46,812 bases of DNA, taken from assembly GCF_027587195.1 (NCBI RefSeq), contig NZ_JAPDDP010000063.1:1-46812 (forward strand), read 5' to 3'. Positions 17,063 to 25,201 of this stretch are shown here, one piece after another. Origin of the DNA: Solirubrobacter phytolaccae (GTDB lineage: Bacteria > Actinomycetota > Thermoleophilia > Solirubrobacterales > Solirubrobacteraceae). The stretch's first letter is position 1. Every line of letters begins with the position of its first letter. The translations under genes and the position numbers were made by a program. Under the pieces are notes generated by a model. It was not told the DNA's origin. It saw only the letters and a list, made by a program, of their open reading frames with translations, and made no database searches.

Positions 17063-18243
17063 GCCCGAGCCCCCGCCAACGCGGCCGTGGACGGCCGGAT
17101 CGTGGTGATCAGAGCGACGGCCGCGGCGACCGCGATCGCCCCGAGGCCGGGCCCGAAGGAGCCGAACGCGTCTTTGACGACGCCGAGGATGGTCGGCAGG
17201 AAGAACCCGCCGAGCCCGCCGGCGGCGCCGACCAAGCCGGTGAGGACGCCGATCCGCTCGCGGTACCGGATTCCCACCAGCTGGAACACGGCGCCGTTCC
17301 CGACTCCGAACGTGCCCATGGCGAGGATGAACGCCGTGGCGGTCGCCCCCAGCGCGGGCAGCGCGGACGTGAACAGCAGCAGCGCGGCCCCGACGCCGTA
17401 GACGCCGGTGAGGACCGTGGTGCCGCCCACCCGGTCGGCGAGGTAGCCGCCGAGGGGGCGCAGGAGCGAGCCGAGGGCCGCGCCGACCGCGACGAGGGTC
17501 GCGGCGTCGACCTTGGAGATCCCGTACTGGTCGCGGAAGAAGATCGGCAGGAAGCTCGCCAGGCCGACGAACGTCCCGAAGGTCACGGCGTACAGGCCGC
17601 ACAGTCGCCAGGCGTCCTTCTCGCGCAGCATCGCCGTGAGGTCGCGCGGCGTGACCGGCTTGGCGGGCGCGGGCGGCTCCTTGGCGAGCAGCGCGAACGC
17701 GACCCACACCAGCGCGACCGGGATGAGCGCGAGGCCGAACACCGCGTGCCAGCCGTAGGCCTCGGCGAGGCGGGGCGCGAACAGCGTGGTGAGCACCGTG
17801 CCGGAGTTGCCGGCGCCCGCGATCCCCATCGCCAGGCCCTGGCGCTCCGGCGGGTAGTGGCGGCCGGCGAGCGGCAGCGCGATCGCGAAGCTCGCACCCG
17901 CGACGCCCAGCAGGACGCCGACGCCAAGGAGAGATCCGTAGCTCGACGCGAGCTGCCAGCCGGTGATCAGCGCGAGGACCACGAAGGCCATCGAGCACAG
18001 GCCGACGCGGCGCGGGCCGTAGCGGTCGCCGAGCAACCCGAGCGCGATCCGGAACGCGGCGGCGGAGAGCAAGGGGACGGCGACCATCAGGCCCTTGGCT
18101 GAAGCGCTGAGGCCCAGGTCCTCGCCGATGTAGGCCCCGAGGGCGCCGAGCAGCACCCAGGCCATGAAGCTGACGTCGAAGTGCAGGAGCGCGGCCACCA
18201 GCGAGGGGGCGTGGCCGGCGTCTCGGAGTTCCCTCAGGTGCAT
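17059..18243 (-). CDS. narK: Nitrate/nitrite MFS transporter (NarK/NasA-type)
   Basis: 394 residues with 12 predicted TM segments, beginning MHLRELRDAGHAPS. It shows the NarK-family features FDVSFMAWVLLGALG in TM1, RIALGLLGDRYGPRR (MFS motif A), GIAGAGNSG in the nitrate-signature position and GLVGAAGGLGGFFLP (second signature). The GNSG and GxVGAAGGxG segments are diagnostic of nitrate/nitrite porters. It imports nitrate (possibly exports nitrite) for the reductases encoded downstream. ATG 18243 is chosen; the open frame to 18384 runs through the regulatory region. First gene of the operon; its stop overlaps the nirB start. Confidence 0.93.
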   Translation of the reverse strand: MHLRELRDAGHAPSLVAALLHFDVSFMAWVLLGALGAYIGEDLGLSASAKGLMVAVPLLSAAAFRIALGLLGDRYGPRRVGLCSMAFVVLALITGWQLASSYGSLLGVGVLLGVAGASFAIALPLAGRHYPPERQGLAMGIAGAGNSGTVLTTLFAPRLAEAYGWHAVFGLALIPVALVWVAFALLAKEPPAPAKPVTPRDLTAMLREKDAWRLCGLYAVTFGTFVGLASFLPIFFRDQYGISKVDAATLVAVGAALGSLLRPLGGYLADRVGGTTVLTGVYGVGAALLLFTSALPALGATATAFILAMGTFGVGNGAVFQLVGIRYRERIGVLTGLVGAAGGLGGFFLPTILGVVKDAFGSFGPGLGAIAVAAAVALITTIRPSTAALAGARA

Positions 18244-18277
18244 GACTCGACCGTATGGCGGGCCCGGAGCGGATCCA

Positions 18278-18294
18278 TCCGACCAGCAGTCGGA
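18278..18294. promoter_or_regulatory. Small inverted repeat upstream of the nitrate transporter gene
   Basis: TCCGAC (18278-18283), a 5-bp centre and GTCGGA (18289-18294) form a perfect 6-bp inverted repeat 35-51 bp upstream of the transporter start. It could be an operator, or part of the leader hairpin if transcription starts further upstream. It is distinct from the larger palindrome beside the TetR gene. Confidence 0.4.
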
Positions 18295-18323
18295 CATGTG
18301 GTCCAGGCTGACTCCGCAGGGTC

Positions 18324-18349
18324 GAATCTGAACTCGCGAGTTAGGATTC
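18324..18349. promoter_or_regulatory. Candidate TetR operator (26-bp near-palindrome)
   Basis: The centre AACTCGCGAGTT (18331-18342) is a perfect 12-bp palindrome. It is flanked by the matched outer half-sites GAATC (18324-18328) and GATTC (18345-18349), so 11 of 13 positions pair per arm. It sits six bases before the TetR start and about 80-105 bp upstream of the nitrate transporter start. Autoregulation, and possibly control of the divergent nitrate operon, is inferred. Confidence 0.65.
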
Positions 18350-18355
18350 GTCGGG

Positions 18356-18844
18356 ATGCCTCGCCCGCGCGCTTCGATCGACACCGCCGCCCTGGCCGCG
18401 GCGTTTGCGGAAGGCGGGCTGCACGGAACCTCGATCGAGCAGGTCGTCGCCGCGGCGGGCGTGGCGCGCCCGACGCTCTACGCGCGCGGGGGCGACAAGG
18501 AGGAGCTGTTCGCGCTGGCCGTCGAGGCCGAGGTCGAGCGCCTGATCGAGCGCTTCGAGGGCGGCGTGGGGCAGATCGCGGCGGCGCTCGACGCGTACCT
18601 GGACTCGGAGCCGGGTGCGCGGCTGCTGCTCGTCACCGCCCGTCCGGGCTCGCCGCGCGTGGAACGGTCCTTGCGTCGCATCCCGGTCGCACTGGAGAGC
18701 GCGGTCGGCGACGAGGAGATCGCGGCGGTCCTGCTCGGCGCGGCCTGGTCGGCGCTGCACGACGGACCGTCGGTCACGCGGGTCGCCCGTCTCCTGCCCG
18801 CGCGGGTCGACAGTGGCCCGCCGCGCGGGATCTGGACGGCGTGA
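18356..18844 (+). CDS. TetR/AcrR-family transcriptional regulator
   Basis: 162 residues, short for the family (usually ~190-220). The N-terminal HTH is clear: TAALAAAFAEGGLHGTSIEQ, then VVAAAGVARPTLYARGGDKEELF (TLYxxGGDKEELF replacing the usual YxHFxSKExLF). The C-terminal ligand domain is reduced to ~110 residues of short helices. A near-perfect palindrome lies immediately upstream. It is divergent from the nitrate operon, so it may regulate that operon, although actinobacterial nitrate genes are usually under GlnR/NnaR-type control. Ligand unknown. Confidence 0.8.
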   Translation: MPRPRASIDTAALAAAFAEGGLHGTSIEQVVAAAGVARPTLYARGGDKEELFALAVEAEVERLIERFEGGVGQIAAALDAYLDSEPGARLLLVTARPGSPRVERSLRRIPVALESAVGDEEIAAVLLGAAWSALHDGPSVTRVARLLPARVDSGPPRGIWTA

Positions 18845-18847
18845 AAG

Positions 18848-18865
18848 AGAAGGCCCTGGGCTTCT
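18848..18865. terminator. Short hairpin between convergent tetR and helR-like genes
   Basis: AGAAG-GCCC-T-GGGC-TTCT forms a stem with one bulged base at 18848-18865, occupying the ~20-bp gap between the two convergent stops and overlapping the helicase stop. It is the only terminator candidate there. Confidence 0.4.
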
Positions 18866-20834
18866 AGCTTTCGAACGCGTTCGCGAGCGGCTCGGGGAGC
18901 GGCTCGCGGTGCACGACCGACATCGCGCGCGTGGCGCGGGTGAGCGCGGTGTAGAGACCGCCGACGCCGCCGTCGGGGCGCTCGCGCAGGATCGCCTCCG
19001 GCTCGACGACGACGATCGCGTCGAACTCCAGGCCCTTGGCGACGTGCAGGTCCAGCAGGTTCAGGCCGGCGCCGAGCGCGGCGTGGGTGGCGTCGGCGAA
19101 CTCGCCGAGCGCGGCTCGCACCTCGTCCATGTGCTCGAGCGGCGCGACGATGCCGACGCTGCCGTTCACCGCCGCGGCGAGGCGGGCGGCCTCCTGCGCG
19201 GTCGCCGGGCCGAGGGCCTCCGTGTGGATGGCGCGGGCCGGGAACGGCGCCTCGCGGACGCCGCGCGGGGCGGGCGCGCCCGGCGGGAGCAGCGTCCCGG
19301 CGATCTCCAGGAACTCGTTGGGGACGCGGTAGCTGACCTCGAGCTCGGAGACGTCGAACGTGTCCACACCGGCCTCGTCGAGCACGCGCTCCCAGCTGGA
19401 GACGCCGGCGTCGGCGGTGCGCTGCGCGAGGTCGCCGAGGATCGTCAGCGACTGCGAGCGGGCGCGGCGCACGACCATCCGCAGCTCCATCGGCGTCAGG
19501 TTCTGCGCCTCGTCGACGACCACGTGGCCGAAGCGCCGGAACCCGGGGTCGATCAGCCAGTGCGCCTCGTCGAGCAGCGCGACGTCGGTCGGCGTCATGT
19601 CCTGCTTGCTGGTCGCGGGCTTGGCCTTGAGCAGGCGCGCGACCTCGTCGGGCTCGAGCAGGTCGCCCGCCACCCGTTCCAGGCGCTCGCGGTTGCTGAA
19701 CAGCTTCTTGACGAGGCCCTCGGGCGTCTCCTTCGGCCAGGCCTTGGTCACGGCGCGCGTGTAGTCCTTGGACTTGCGGATCGCCTTGACCGTGTCGTCG
19801 GGGCTGGCGAGCGAGTCGCTGCTCAGGACGCGTGACGCGAACGTGCCCGCCAGGCGCTCGCGGAAGCGCTCGCGGCCGGTGGCGTAGGAGAACGTGCGCT
19901 CGCGGACGGCGGCGACCAGCTCGCGCTGCTCGTCCGCGGTCACCGTGGCGGTCACCCGTCGCGAGAGCGGGACCTCGATGTCCTCGAAGGTCAGGCGGTC
20001 CCACAGCAGCCGCTGCAGCACGACCGCGATCCGCGCGCTGCCCTTGAGCGTGGCGAGCTCGCGCGTCTCGTCCGTCTCACCGTGCGGGGCGCTCACGAGC
20101 GAGCCGATCGCCCGCTGCTCGACGCCGCCCTCGCCGAGCGCCGGAAGGACCTGCTCGATGTAGCGGATGAACGTCTCGTTCGGGCCGACGACGAGCACGC
20201 CCTCGCGCCCGAGCTGTGGGTTCGTGTAGAGCAGCCAGGCGGCGCGGTGCAGGCCGACGGCCGTCTTGCCCGTGCCCGGCCCGCCCTGGATGACGAGCGC
20301 GCCCTCGGTCTCGCGCGCGATCAGCTCGTACTGGTCGGGCGTGATCGTGGAGATGATCTGGCGCATCTCGCCGACGCGCTGGCGGGTGATGTCCTCGACG
20401 ATCGCGTCGGTCAGGTGGTCCTCGAAGGCCGTGTCGAGCGGCTCGTCGACGAAGCCGAGCACCTCGCGCTCCTCGATGTCGAGGCGCCTTCTCCGGCGCA
20501 CGCCGTGCGGGTCCTCTTCGGTCGCCGTGTAGAACGGCTCGGCGGCGGGGGCGCGCCAGTTGATGCTCAGCAGGTCGTTCGCGGGGCTGTGGACGGCGTG
20601 GCGGCCGACGTACAGCGTGGCGCCGTCCGTGCGGTCGATGCGGCCGAAGTAGAGCGGGCCGCTGGCCTCCGTGTACACGCGGATGCGCTCGCGGCGCATG
20701 GCCTCGAGCGCCTCGTTGGCGTACTCGTCGTCGCTGATCGCGCGGTCCTTGTACTCGGTCAGCTTGGCGAACGCGACGTCGTACGCGGCGCACGTGGCAT
20801 CCAGGTGCCGCTGCTCCTCCTCGAGCTCCTCCAT
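18864..20834 (-). CDS. HelD/HelR-like RNA polymerase-associated UvrD-type ATPase
   Basis: 656 residues of the UvrD/Rep-like superfamily 1 with the HelD-specific N-terminus. A coiled-coil (MEELEEEQRHL...AKLTEYKD) is followed by LYFGRID, the VGRHAVHS segment and INWRAPAAEPFY. Walker A is GGPGTGKT (184-191), preceded by TPDQYELI; Walker B is VVDEAQN (~440). LGDLAQR, an LHVAKGLEFD-type motif V (seen as VAKGLEFDAI) and LYTALTRAT motif VI complete the helicase core. Actinobacterial class II HelD/HelR proteins bind RNA polymerase, recycle it and can displace rifamycins; that is family knowledge. It is shorter than typical (~720-750). Start ATG 20834, divergent from an ABC-F gene. Confidence 0.88.
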   Translation of the reverse strand: MEELEEEQRHLDATCAAYDVAFAKLTEYKDRAISDDEYANEALEAMRRERIRVYTEASGPLYFGRIDRTDGATLYVGRHAVHSPANDLLSINWRAPAAEPFYTATEEDPHGVRRRRRLDIEEREVLGFVDEPLDTAFEDHLTDAIVEDITRQRVGEMRQIISTITPDQYELIARETEGALVIQGGPGTGKTAVGLHRAAWLLYTNPQLGREGVLVVGPNETFIRYIEQVLPALGEGGVEQRAIGSLVSAPHGETDETRELATLKGSARIAVVLQRLLWDRLTFEDIEVPLSRRVTATVTADEQRELVAAVRERTFSYATGRERFRERLAGTFASRVLSSDSLASPDDTVKAIRKSKDYTRAVTKAWPKETPEGLVKKLFSNRERLERVAGDLLEPDEVARLLKAKPATSKQDMTPTDVALLDEAHWLIDPGFRRFGHVVVDEAQNLTPMELRMVVRRARSQSLTILGDLAQRTADAGVSSWERVLDEAGVDTFDVSELEVSYRVPNEFLEIAGTLLPPGAPAPRGVREAPFPARAIHTEALGPATAQEAARLAAAVNGSVGIVAPLEHMDEVRAALGEFADATHAALGAGLNLLDLHVAKGLEFDAIVVVEPEAILRERPDGGVGGLYTALTRATRAMSVVHREPLPEPLANAFES

Positions 20835-20859
20835 GCCGTTGATCGTAGGCTGATGCTCG

Positions 20860-22641
20860 ATGTCAGCACCGGCGCGAAATCTCGTGAACCTCAAAGACGT
20901 GGTCAAGGGCTTTGCCGCGCGGACGGTGCTGAGCGGCGTCACGCTCGGGGTCTCGGCCGGTGATCGCGTCGGCATCGTCGGCCGCAACGGCGACGGCAAG
21001 TCCACGCTGCTGCGCCTGATCGGGGGCGTCGAGGAGCCGGACACGGGGAACGTGACGCGGGTCGGCGGGCTCGCGCTGTCGATGCTCGGGCAGGGCGACT
21101 CGCTCGACTCCTCCAAGACCGTGCGCGACGAGCTGGTCGGCGGCATGGCCGACCACGAGTGGGCGGCGGACGCCCGCTACCGGAACGTGCTCGACGGGCT
21201 GCTGGGCGGCGTGTCGATGAGCCGCTTCCCGCGCGGGCTGGACGCGCCGATCGCGCCCTTGAGCGGCGGTGAGCGACGCCGGATCGCGCTTGCGCAGACG
21301 CTGTTGGGCCACCCCGAGCTGCTGCTCCTGGACGAGCCGACCAACCACCTGGACGTGGAAGGCGTGGACTGGCTGGCGCGGCACCTGGCGGCCCGGCGCG
21401 GCTCGATGCTGGTCGTGACCCACGATCGCTGGTTCCTGGACGCGGTGTGCACGCACACGTGGGAGGTCAGCGACGGGAACGTGCACCAGTACGAGGGCGG
21501 CTACGCGGCCTACGTTCTGGCGCGGGCCGAGCGGGATCGCCAGGCGTCGGCGCGCGAGGAGCGCCGGCAGATGCTGGTGCGCAAGGAGCTGGCCTGGCTG
21601 CGCCGCGGGCCGCCGGCGCGCACGTCCAAGCCGAAGTTCCGGATCGAGGCCGCCAACGCGCTGATCGCCGACGAGCCCGAGGCGCGCGACACCACGGAGC
21701 TCCTGAAGTTCGCGTCCTCGCGGCTGGGCGGCAAGGTCATCGAGGCCGAGCACGTGTCCCTGGCGTTCGGGACCAAGGTGCTGTTCCGTGACGTGGACTG
21801 GCACATCGGCCCGGGCGACCGGATCGGGCTGGTCGGCGTCAACGGCTCCGGCAAGTCGTCGTTGACGAAGGTGCTGGCGGGTGAGCTCCCGCCGGACTCC
21901 GGCGAGGTCGAGCACGGCACGACGGTGAAGCTCGCGCACCTGTCCCAGGACACGGCGGAGATCCCGGGCAACCTGCGTGTGCTGCAGGCCGTCGAGGAGG
22001 TGCGCGGCGTCGCGCGCCTGGGCGACGGCAGCGAGCTGACCGCCGGCTCGCTGCTCGAGCGCTTCGGGTTCCGCGGCGAGAAGCAGCGCACGCTCGTGAA
22101 GGACCTGAGCGGCGGCGAGCGCCGCCGCCTCCAGCTCATGCGCCTGCTGATGGGCGAGCCCAACGTCCTGTTCCTCGACGAGCCGACCAACGACCTGGAC
22201 ATCGACACCCTCACCGCGCTCGAGGACCTGCTGGACTCCTGGCCCGGCACGCTCGTCGTCGTCTCCCACGACCGCTACTTCGTCGAGCGCGTCTGCGACA
22301 ACGTCTACGCCCTCCTCGGCGACGGCGGCGTCACGCACCTGCCGGGCGGCATCGACCAGTACCTGTCCCTGCGCGCGCCGGTCGAGGCACCGGCCGCACG
22401 GGAGACCAAGTCGACCCCGAACCAGACCGTGATCCGAGCGGCGCGCAAGGAAGTGGCGCGCCTCGAGCGCGCGTTGGAGAAGAACGGCGCACGCGAGGAG
22501 GAGCTCCACGCGGCCATGGCGACGGCGGCCACGGACTACGGGCGGTTGCGTGAGCTCCAAGCGGACCTGGCCGCGCTGGCCGACGAGCGCGAAGCGCTCG
22601 AGGCCGCATGGCTGGAACAGTCCGAACTTGTTGACGGTTAA
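20860..22641 (+). CDS. ABC-F family ATPase
   Basis: 593 residues with two ABC domains and no TM segments, so a cytoplasmic ABC-F protein. NBD1 has Walker A GRNGDGKST (41-49; Asp where Ala/Ser is common), signature LSGGERRRIALAQ and Walker B LLLLDEPTNHLD. NBD2 has GVNGSGKSS, LSGGERRRLQLM and VLFLDEPTNDLD. The linker contains a KELAWLRRGPPARTSK arm. The C-terminus is a coiled coil (ARKEVARLERALEKNG...ALEAAWLEQSEL) as in Uup. ABC-F proteins act on ribosomes (antibiotic protection or stalled-translation rescue); the Uup-like tail is also linked to DNA binding in that subfamily. The specific role here is not known. Starts only 25 bp from the divergent HelR-like gene. Confidence 0.92.
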   Translation: MSAPARNLVNLKDVVKGFAARTVLSGVTLGVSAGDRVGIVGRNGDGKSTLLRLIGGVEEPDTGNVTRVGGLALSMLGQGDSLDSSKTVRDELVGGMADHEWAADARYRNVLDGLLGGVSMSRFPRGLDAPIAPLSGGERRRIALAQTLLGHPELLLLDEPTNHLDVEGVDWLARHLAARRGSMLVVTHDRWFLDAVCTHTWEVSDGNVHQYEGGYAAYVLARAERDRQASAREERRQMLVRKELAWLRRGPPARTSKPKFRIEAANALIADEPEARDTTELLKFASSRLGGKVIEAEHVSLAFGTKVLFRDVDWHIGPGDRIGLVGVNGSGKSSLTKVLAGELPPDSGEVEHGTTVKLAHLSQDTAEIPGNLRVLQAVEEVRGVARLGDGSELTAGSLLERFGFRGEKQRTLVKDLSGGERRRLQLMRLLMGEPNVLFLDEPTNDLDIDTLTALEDLLDSWPGTLVVVSHDRYFVERVCDNVYALLGDGGVTHLPGGIDQYLSLRAPVEAPAARETKSTPNQTVIRAARKEVARLERALEKNGAREEELHAAMATAATDYGRLRELQADLAALADEREALEAAWLEQSELVDG

Positions 22642-22675
22642 TTCGCAAACGCGTGTAGATCCGTAGCACCGAGCG

Positions 22676-23588
22676 GTGCGAGGGTTCAGGGGGTGCGGAA
22701 CACCAACGTCCCCCCCAGGACCTCTACGTTCCACACTCCTGTCTCGGGTGGCGTCGGGACAGTACGGGCTCGTGACCGCAGCGCAACTCCGTGCGCTCGG
22801 GATCACGTCGAGCGCGGCCGTGAAACGGCCTGATCTGCACCCGGTCCACCGGGGTGTCTACGCGGTTGGTCACACCGCTCTTTCTCGCGAGGGCCGTTGG
22901 CTGGCCGCTGTATTGGCCGGTGGCGAGGGAGCTGTGCTCCGCGGGGAGTCGTTGGCCGCGCACTACGGGCTCCAGAAGTGGGCGCCACGCGAGCCCGACG
23001 TCCTCGTTTCCCCGCCGCCACCGGCCGATCCCCGGCATCAACCTCCGCGCCACGCGCACCCTCGACCCGCGCGACGTCACGGTCTACAAGGGCATCCCGT
23101 GCCTCACCGTGCCCCGCCTCCTCATCGACCTCAGCGACTCGCTCATCGCCGAGGAGCTCACGGCCCTCATCCACCAGGCCGCCTACCTCCACCTACTGGA
23201 CCTCAAGGCGCTCCGGGCGGCGATGCAGCGCGCGAACGGCCACCACAAACTTGCCGTCCTCGAGCAGGCGATCGAGGCCTGGCTGGACGGAAGCGCCGGC
23301 ACGCGGAGCCGCGGTGAGACGGCGTTCCGCCGCGCGCTCACGGCACTCGGCCTGCCCCGCCCGCTCACGAACATGAAGGCCAGGGGCATCGAGGTCGACT
23401 TCCACTGGCCCGACCGGCAGCTGATCGTCGAGATCGACGGCCCGAATCACAACCGGCCGCCGACCCGCGTCACCGACCGCTCGCGCGACGATGAGTTGGC
23501 CGCCGCCGGATGGACGATCTTGCGAGCGCCGACCTACGAGCTCGCCCTCGAGAAATTGCGGACAGAAGTTGACCGCAACATTCCTTAG
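22676..23588 (+). pseudogene. AbiEi-type antitoxin/DUF559 endonuclease-like protein, frameshifted
   Basis: Frame one (GTG 22676, or a start slightly downstream) encodes the AbiEi-like winged-helix opening GQYGLVTAAQLRALGI, then VHRGVYAVGHTALS and REPDVLVS. The sequence then shifts frame and continues RRHRPIPGINLRATRTLDPRDVTVYKG (partial), VPRLLIDLSD, and a C-terminal Vsr-like DUF559 domain (GIEVDFHWPDRQLIVEIDG, RDDELAAAGW). The stop is at 23586-23588. Removing one C from the four-C run at 23010-23013 yields one continuous ~303-residue protein reading DVLVSRRHRPIPG. This two-domain protein is widespread in actinobacteria, often in several copies, with unproven function. No cognate toxin gene lies beside it. 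Confidence 0.75.
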
Positions 23589-23598
23589 AGTGCTGCGC

Positions 23599-23979
23599 AT
23601 GGACTTCAAGCTCGAGCTGGTCGCCCTCCCCGTCTCCGACGTCGATCGCGCCAAGGCGTTCTACGTCGATCAGATCGGCTTCAACGCCGACCACGATCAG
23701 CAGGTCAACGAGGGCCTGCGCTTCGTGCAGCTGACCCCTCCCGGTTCGGGGTGCTCGATCGCGATCGGGCAGGGGCTGATCGAGTCCGAGCCCGGCTCGG
23801 TCAAGGGCCTGCAGCTCGTCGTCAAGGACATCGAGGCGGCGCGCGCGGAGCTCGTCGGCCGCGGGGCGCCGGTCAGCGAGATCGACGATCAGCCGTGGGG
23901 GCGGTTCATCTACTTCGCGGACCCGGACGGCAACGCCTGGGCGATCCAGGAGCTGCCGTCCTGGGCCCCGAACGCCTAG
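23599..23979 (+). CDS. VOC family protein (glyoxalase superfamily)
   Basis: 126 residues with the single-chain VOC pattern: MDFKLELVALPVSDVDRAKAFYVDQIGF for the first module (only partly quoted: VALPVSDVDRAKAFY) and a second module ending FADPDGNAWAIQELPS. The DPDGN-W turn supplies the usual Glu/Gln region (AIQEL). The first strand carries no obvious His ligand (LELVAL), so metal binding is doubtful and a binding/resistance-type role is possible. Start ATG 23599, eleven bases after the frameshifted gene, with no other start suited to the fold. Confidence 0.85.
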   Translation: MDFKLELVALPVSDVDRAKAFYVDQIGFNADHDQQVNEGLRFVQLTPPGSGCSIAIGQGLIESEPGSVKGLQLVVKDIEAARAELVGRGAPVSEIDDQPWGRFIYFADPDGNAWAIQELPSWAPNA

Positions 23980-23984
23980 GAGCC

Positions 23985-25181
23985 CTAGGGCCGGCGGCAG
24001 GCCACGTGTGAGCGCCAGTCGAACGGCAGGCGCTCGAGCCGGCCTTCGACGAGCGTGACCGCGGCGCCCCAGGTGGCGCCGGGCGTCTCCAGGTCCAGCC
24101 GGACGAGGCCGGAGGTGCTGGAGATGCCGACCACCCACTGGTCGTCGAACGCCTCGAGGATCTCGCCGAGGTGGGCGTCGCGCTCCTCGAACTCGATGAC
24201 GACGCTGACGCTCTCCTCGCGCTCGGGCTCGAACAACGTCACGAGCGCCTCGTGCTTGAAGTGGCGGGCCCAGGCGAGGGCGTCGCCGTCGTGGACGCTG
24301 TCGCGGATGGTCGGGTCGGCGCCCGCGGCGAGCAGCACCTGGACGACCTCCTCGTGGCCGCCCATGACCGCGAGGTGCAGGGCGGTGACGTCGGCGCCGA
24401 AGTGGCTCCAGAGGGCGTCGGGGTTCGCGCCGCGGCCGAGCAGCCAGCGGACCGCGTCGGCGTTGCCGCGCTTGGCCATGAGGTGCAGGACGCCCGGGCC
24501 GAGCGCGCTGCCGAAGCGCGCGGCGGTGTCCACGTCGCCGACCGCCAGCGCGGCCAGCAGGTCGATGTCGTAGCCGCGGGCCGGGCGCTCGCCGCGTTCG
24601 GCGCTCGCGATCTCGGCCTGGCTGAGGACGGCGACCGCCCGCATGACGGCGTCGTCGACGCCGCCCGCGCTCGCGTAGGTGGCCGCGAAGTGGCCGAAGC
24701 CGTCCACGCCGAGCGGGTCGGCACCGAGCTCGATCAGCAGCTCGACCATGTCCGCCTGGCCGCGGGCGACCGCGAACTGCAGCGGCAGCCGGTGGTCCTC
24801 GTTGCGGCTCATCCGCTGGTTCAGCGCGCCCGGGTCGGCGGCGACGATCGCGCGCACCTCGTCGGCCAGGCCCAGGGCGAGGGCGGAGAAGATGTGATGC
24901 CGCGCGCCGCGGCTGACGAGGAACTCGGCGACTTCCGGCTGGGAGGGCTCCCAGCACGTCGCCCAGCCGATCACGCCCAGCGCGTGGTCGTCGCCCTCGC
25001 CGGCGACGTCGCCACCGGCCTCGACGAGCAGGCGGACGACCTCCAGGTGCCCGCCGGCCGCCGCCCAGTGCAACGCATGGGTGTTGTCGCCGGTTTCACG
25101 CGCGTTGACTTCGGCGCCTTCGCTCAGCAGTGCTTGGACCGCACCGGAATCCCCGGCCTTGGCCGCATCGAACAGGGTCAC
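23985..25181 (-). CDS. Ankyrin-repeat protein
   Basis: About 398 residues from GTG 25181 (TLFDAAKAGDSGAVQALLSEG). It contains at least seven ankyrin-like units in two blocks: residues ~1-180 (e.g. THALHWAAAGGHLEVVRLLVEAG, here LHWAAAGGHLEVVRLL) and ~225-300 (HLMAKRGNADAVRWLL, LHLAVMGGHEEVVQVLL). A non-ankyrin C-terminal ~100 residues (SVSVVIEFEERDAHLGEIL, ending DWRSHVACRR) follows. Ankyrin repeats mediate protein binding; the partner is unknown. No signal peptide or TM. It begins 20 bp after the secreted EEP gene on the same strand, so probably co-transcribed. Confidence 0.85.
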   Translation of the reverse strand: MTLFDAAKAGDSGAVQALLSEGAEVNARETGDNTHALHWAAAGGHLEVVRLLVEAGGDVAGEGDDHALGVIGWATCWEPSQPEVAEFLVSRGARHHIFSALALGLADEVRAIVAADPGALNQRMSRNEDHRLPLQFAVARGQADMVELLIELGADPLGVDGFGHFAATYASAGGVDDAVMRAVAVLSQAEIASAERGERPARGYDIDLLAALAVGDVDTAARFGSALGPGVLHLMAKRGNADAVRWLLGRGANPDALWSHFGADVTALHLAVMGGHEEVVQVLLAAGADPTIRDSVHDGDALAWARHFKHEALVTLFEPEREESVSVVIEFEERDAHLGEILEAFDDQWVVGISSTSGLVRLDLETPGATWGAAVTLVEGRLERLPFDWRSHVACRRP

Positions 25182-25201
25182 GACGCCTGAAGGTAGCGGG
25201 C

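Noticed and set aside
11866-17401. Very long plus-strand frames opposite the nitrate operon
   Set aside because: They are antisense shadows caused by extreme third-position GC; the minus-strand products have complete, recognised domains.
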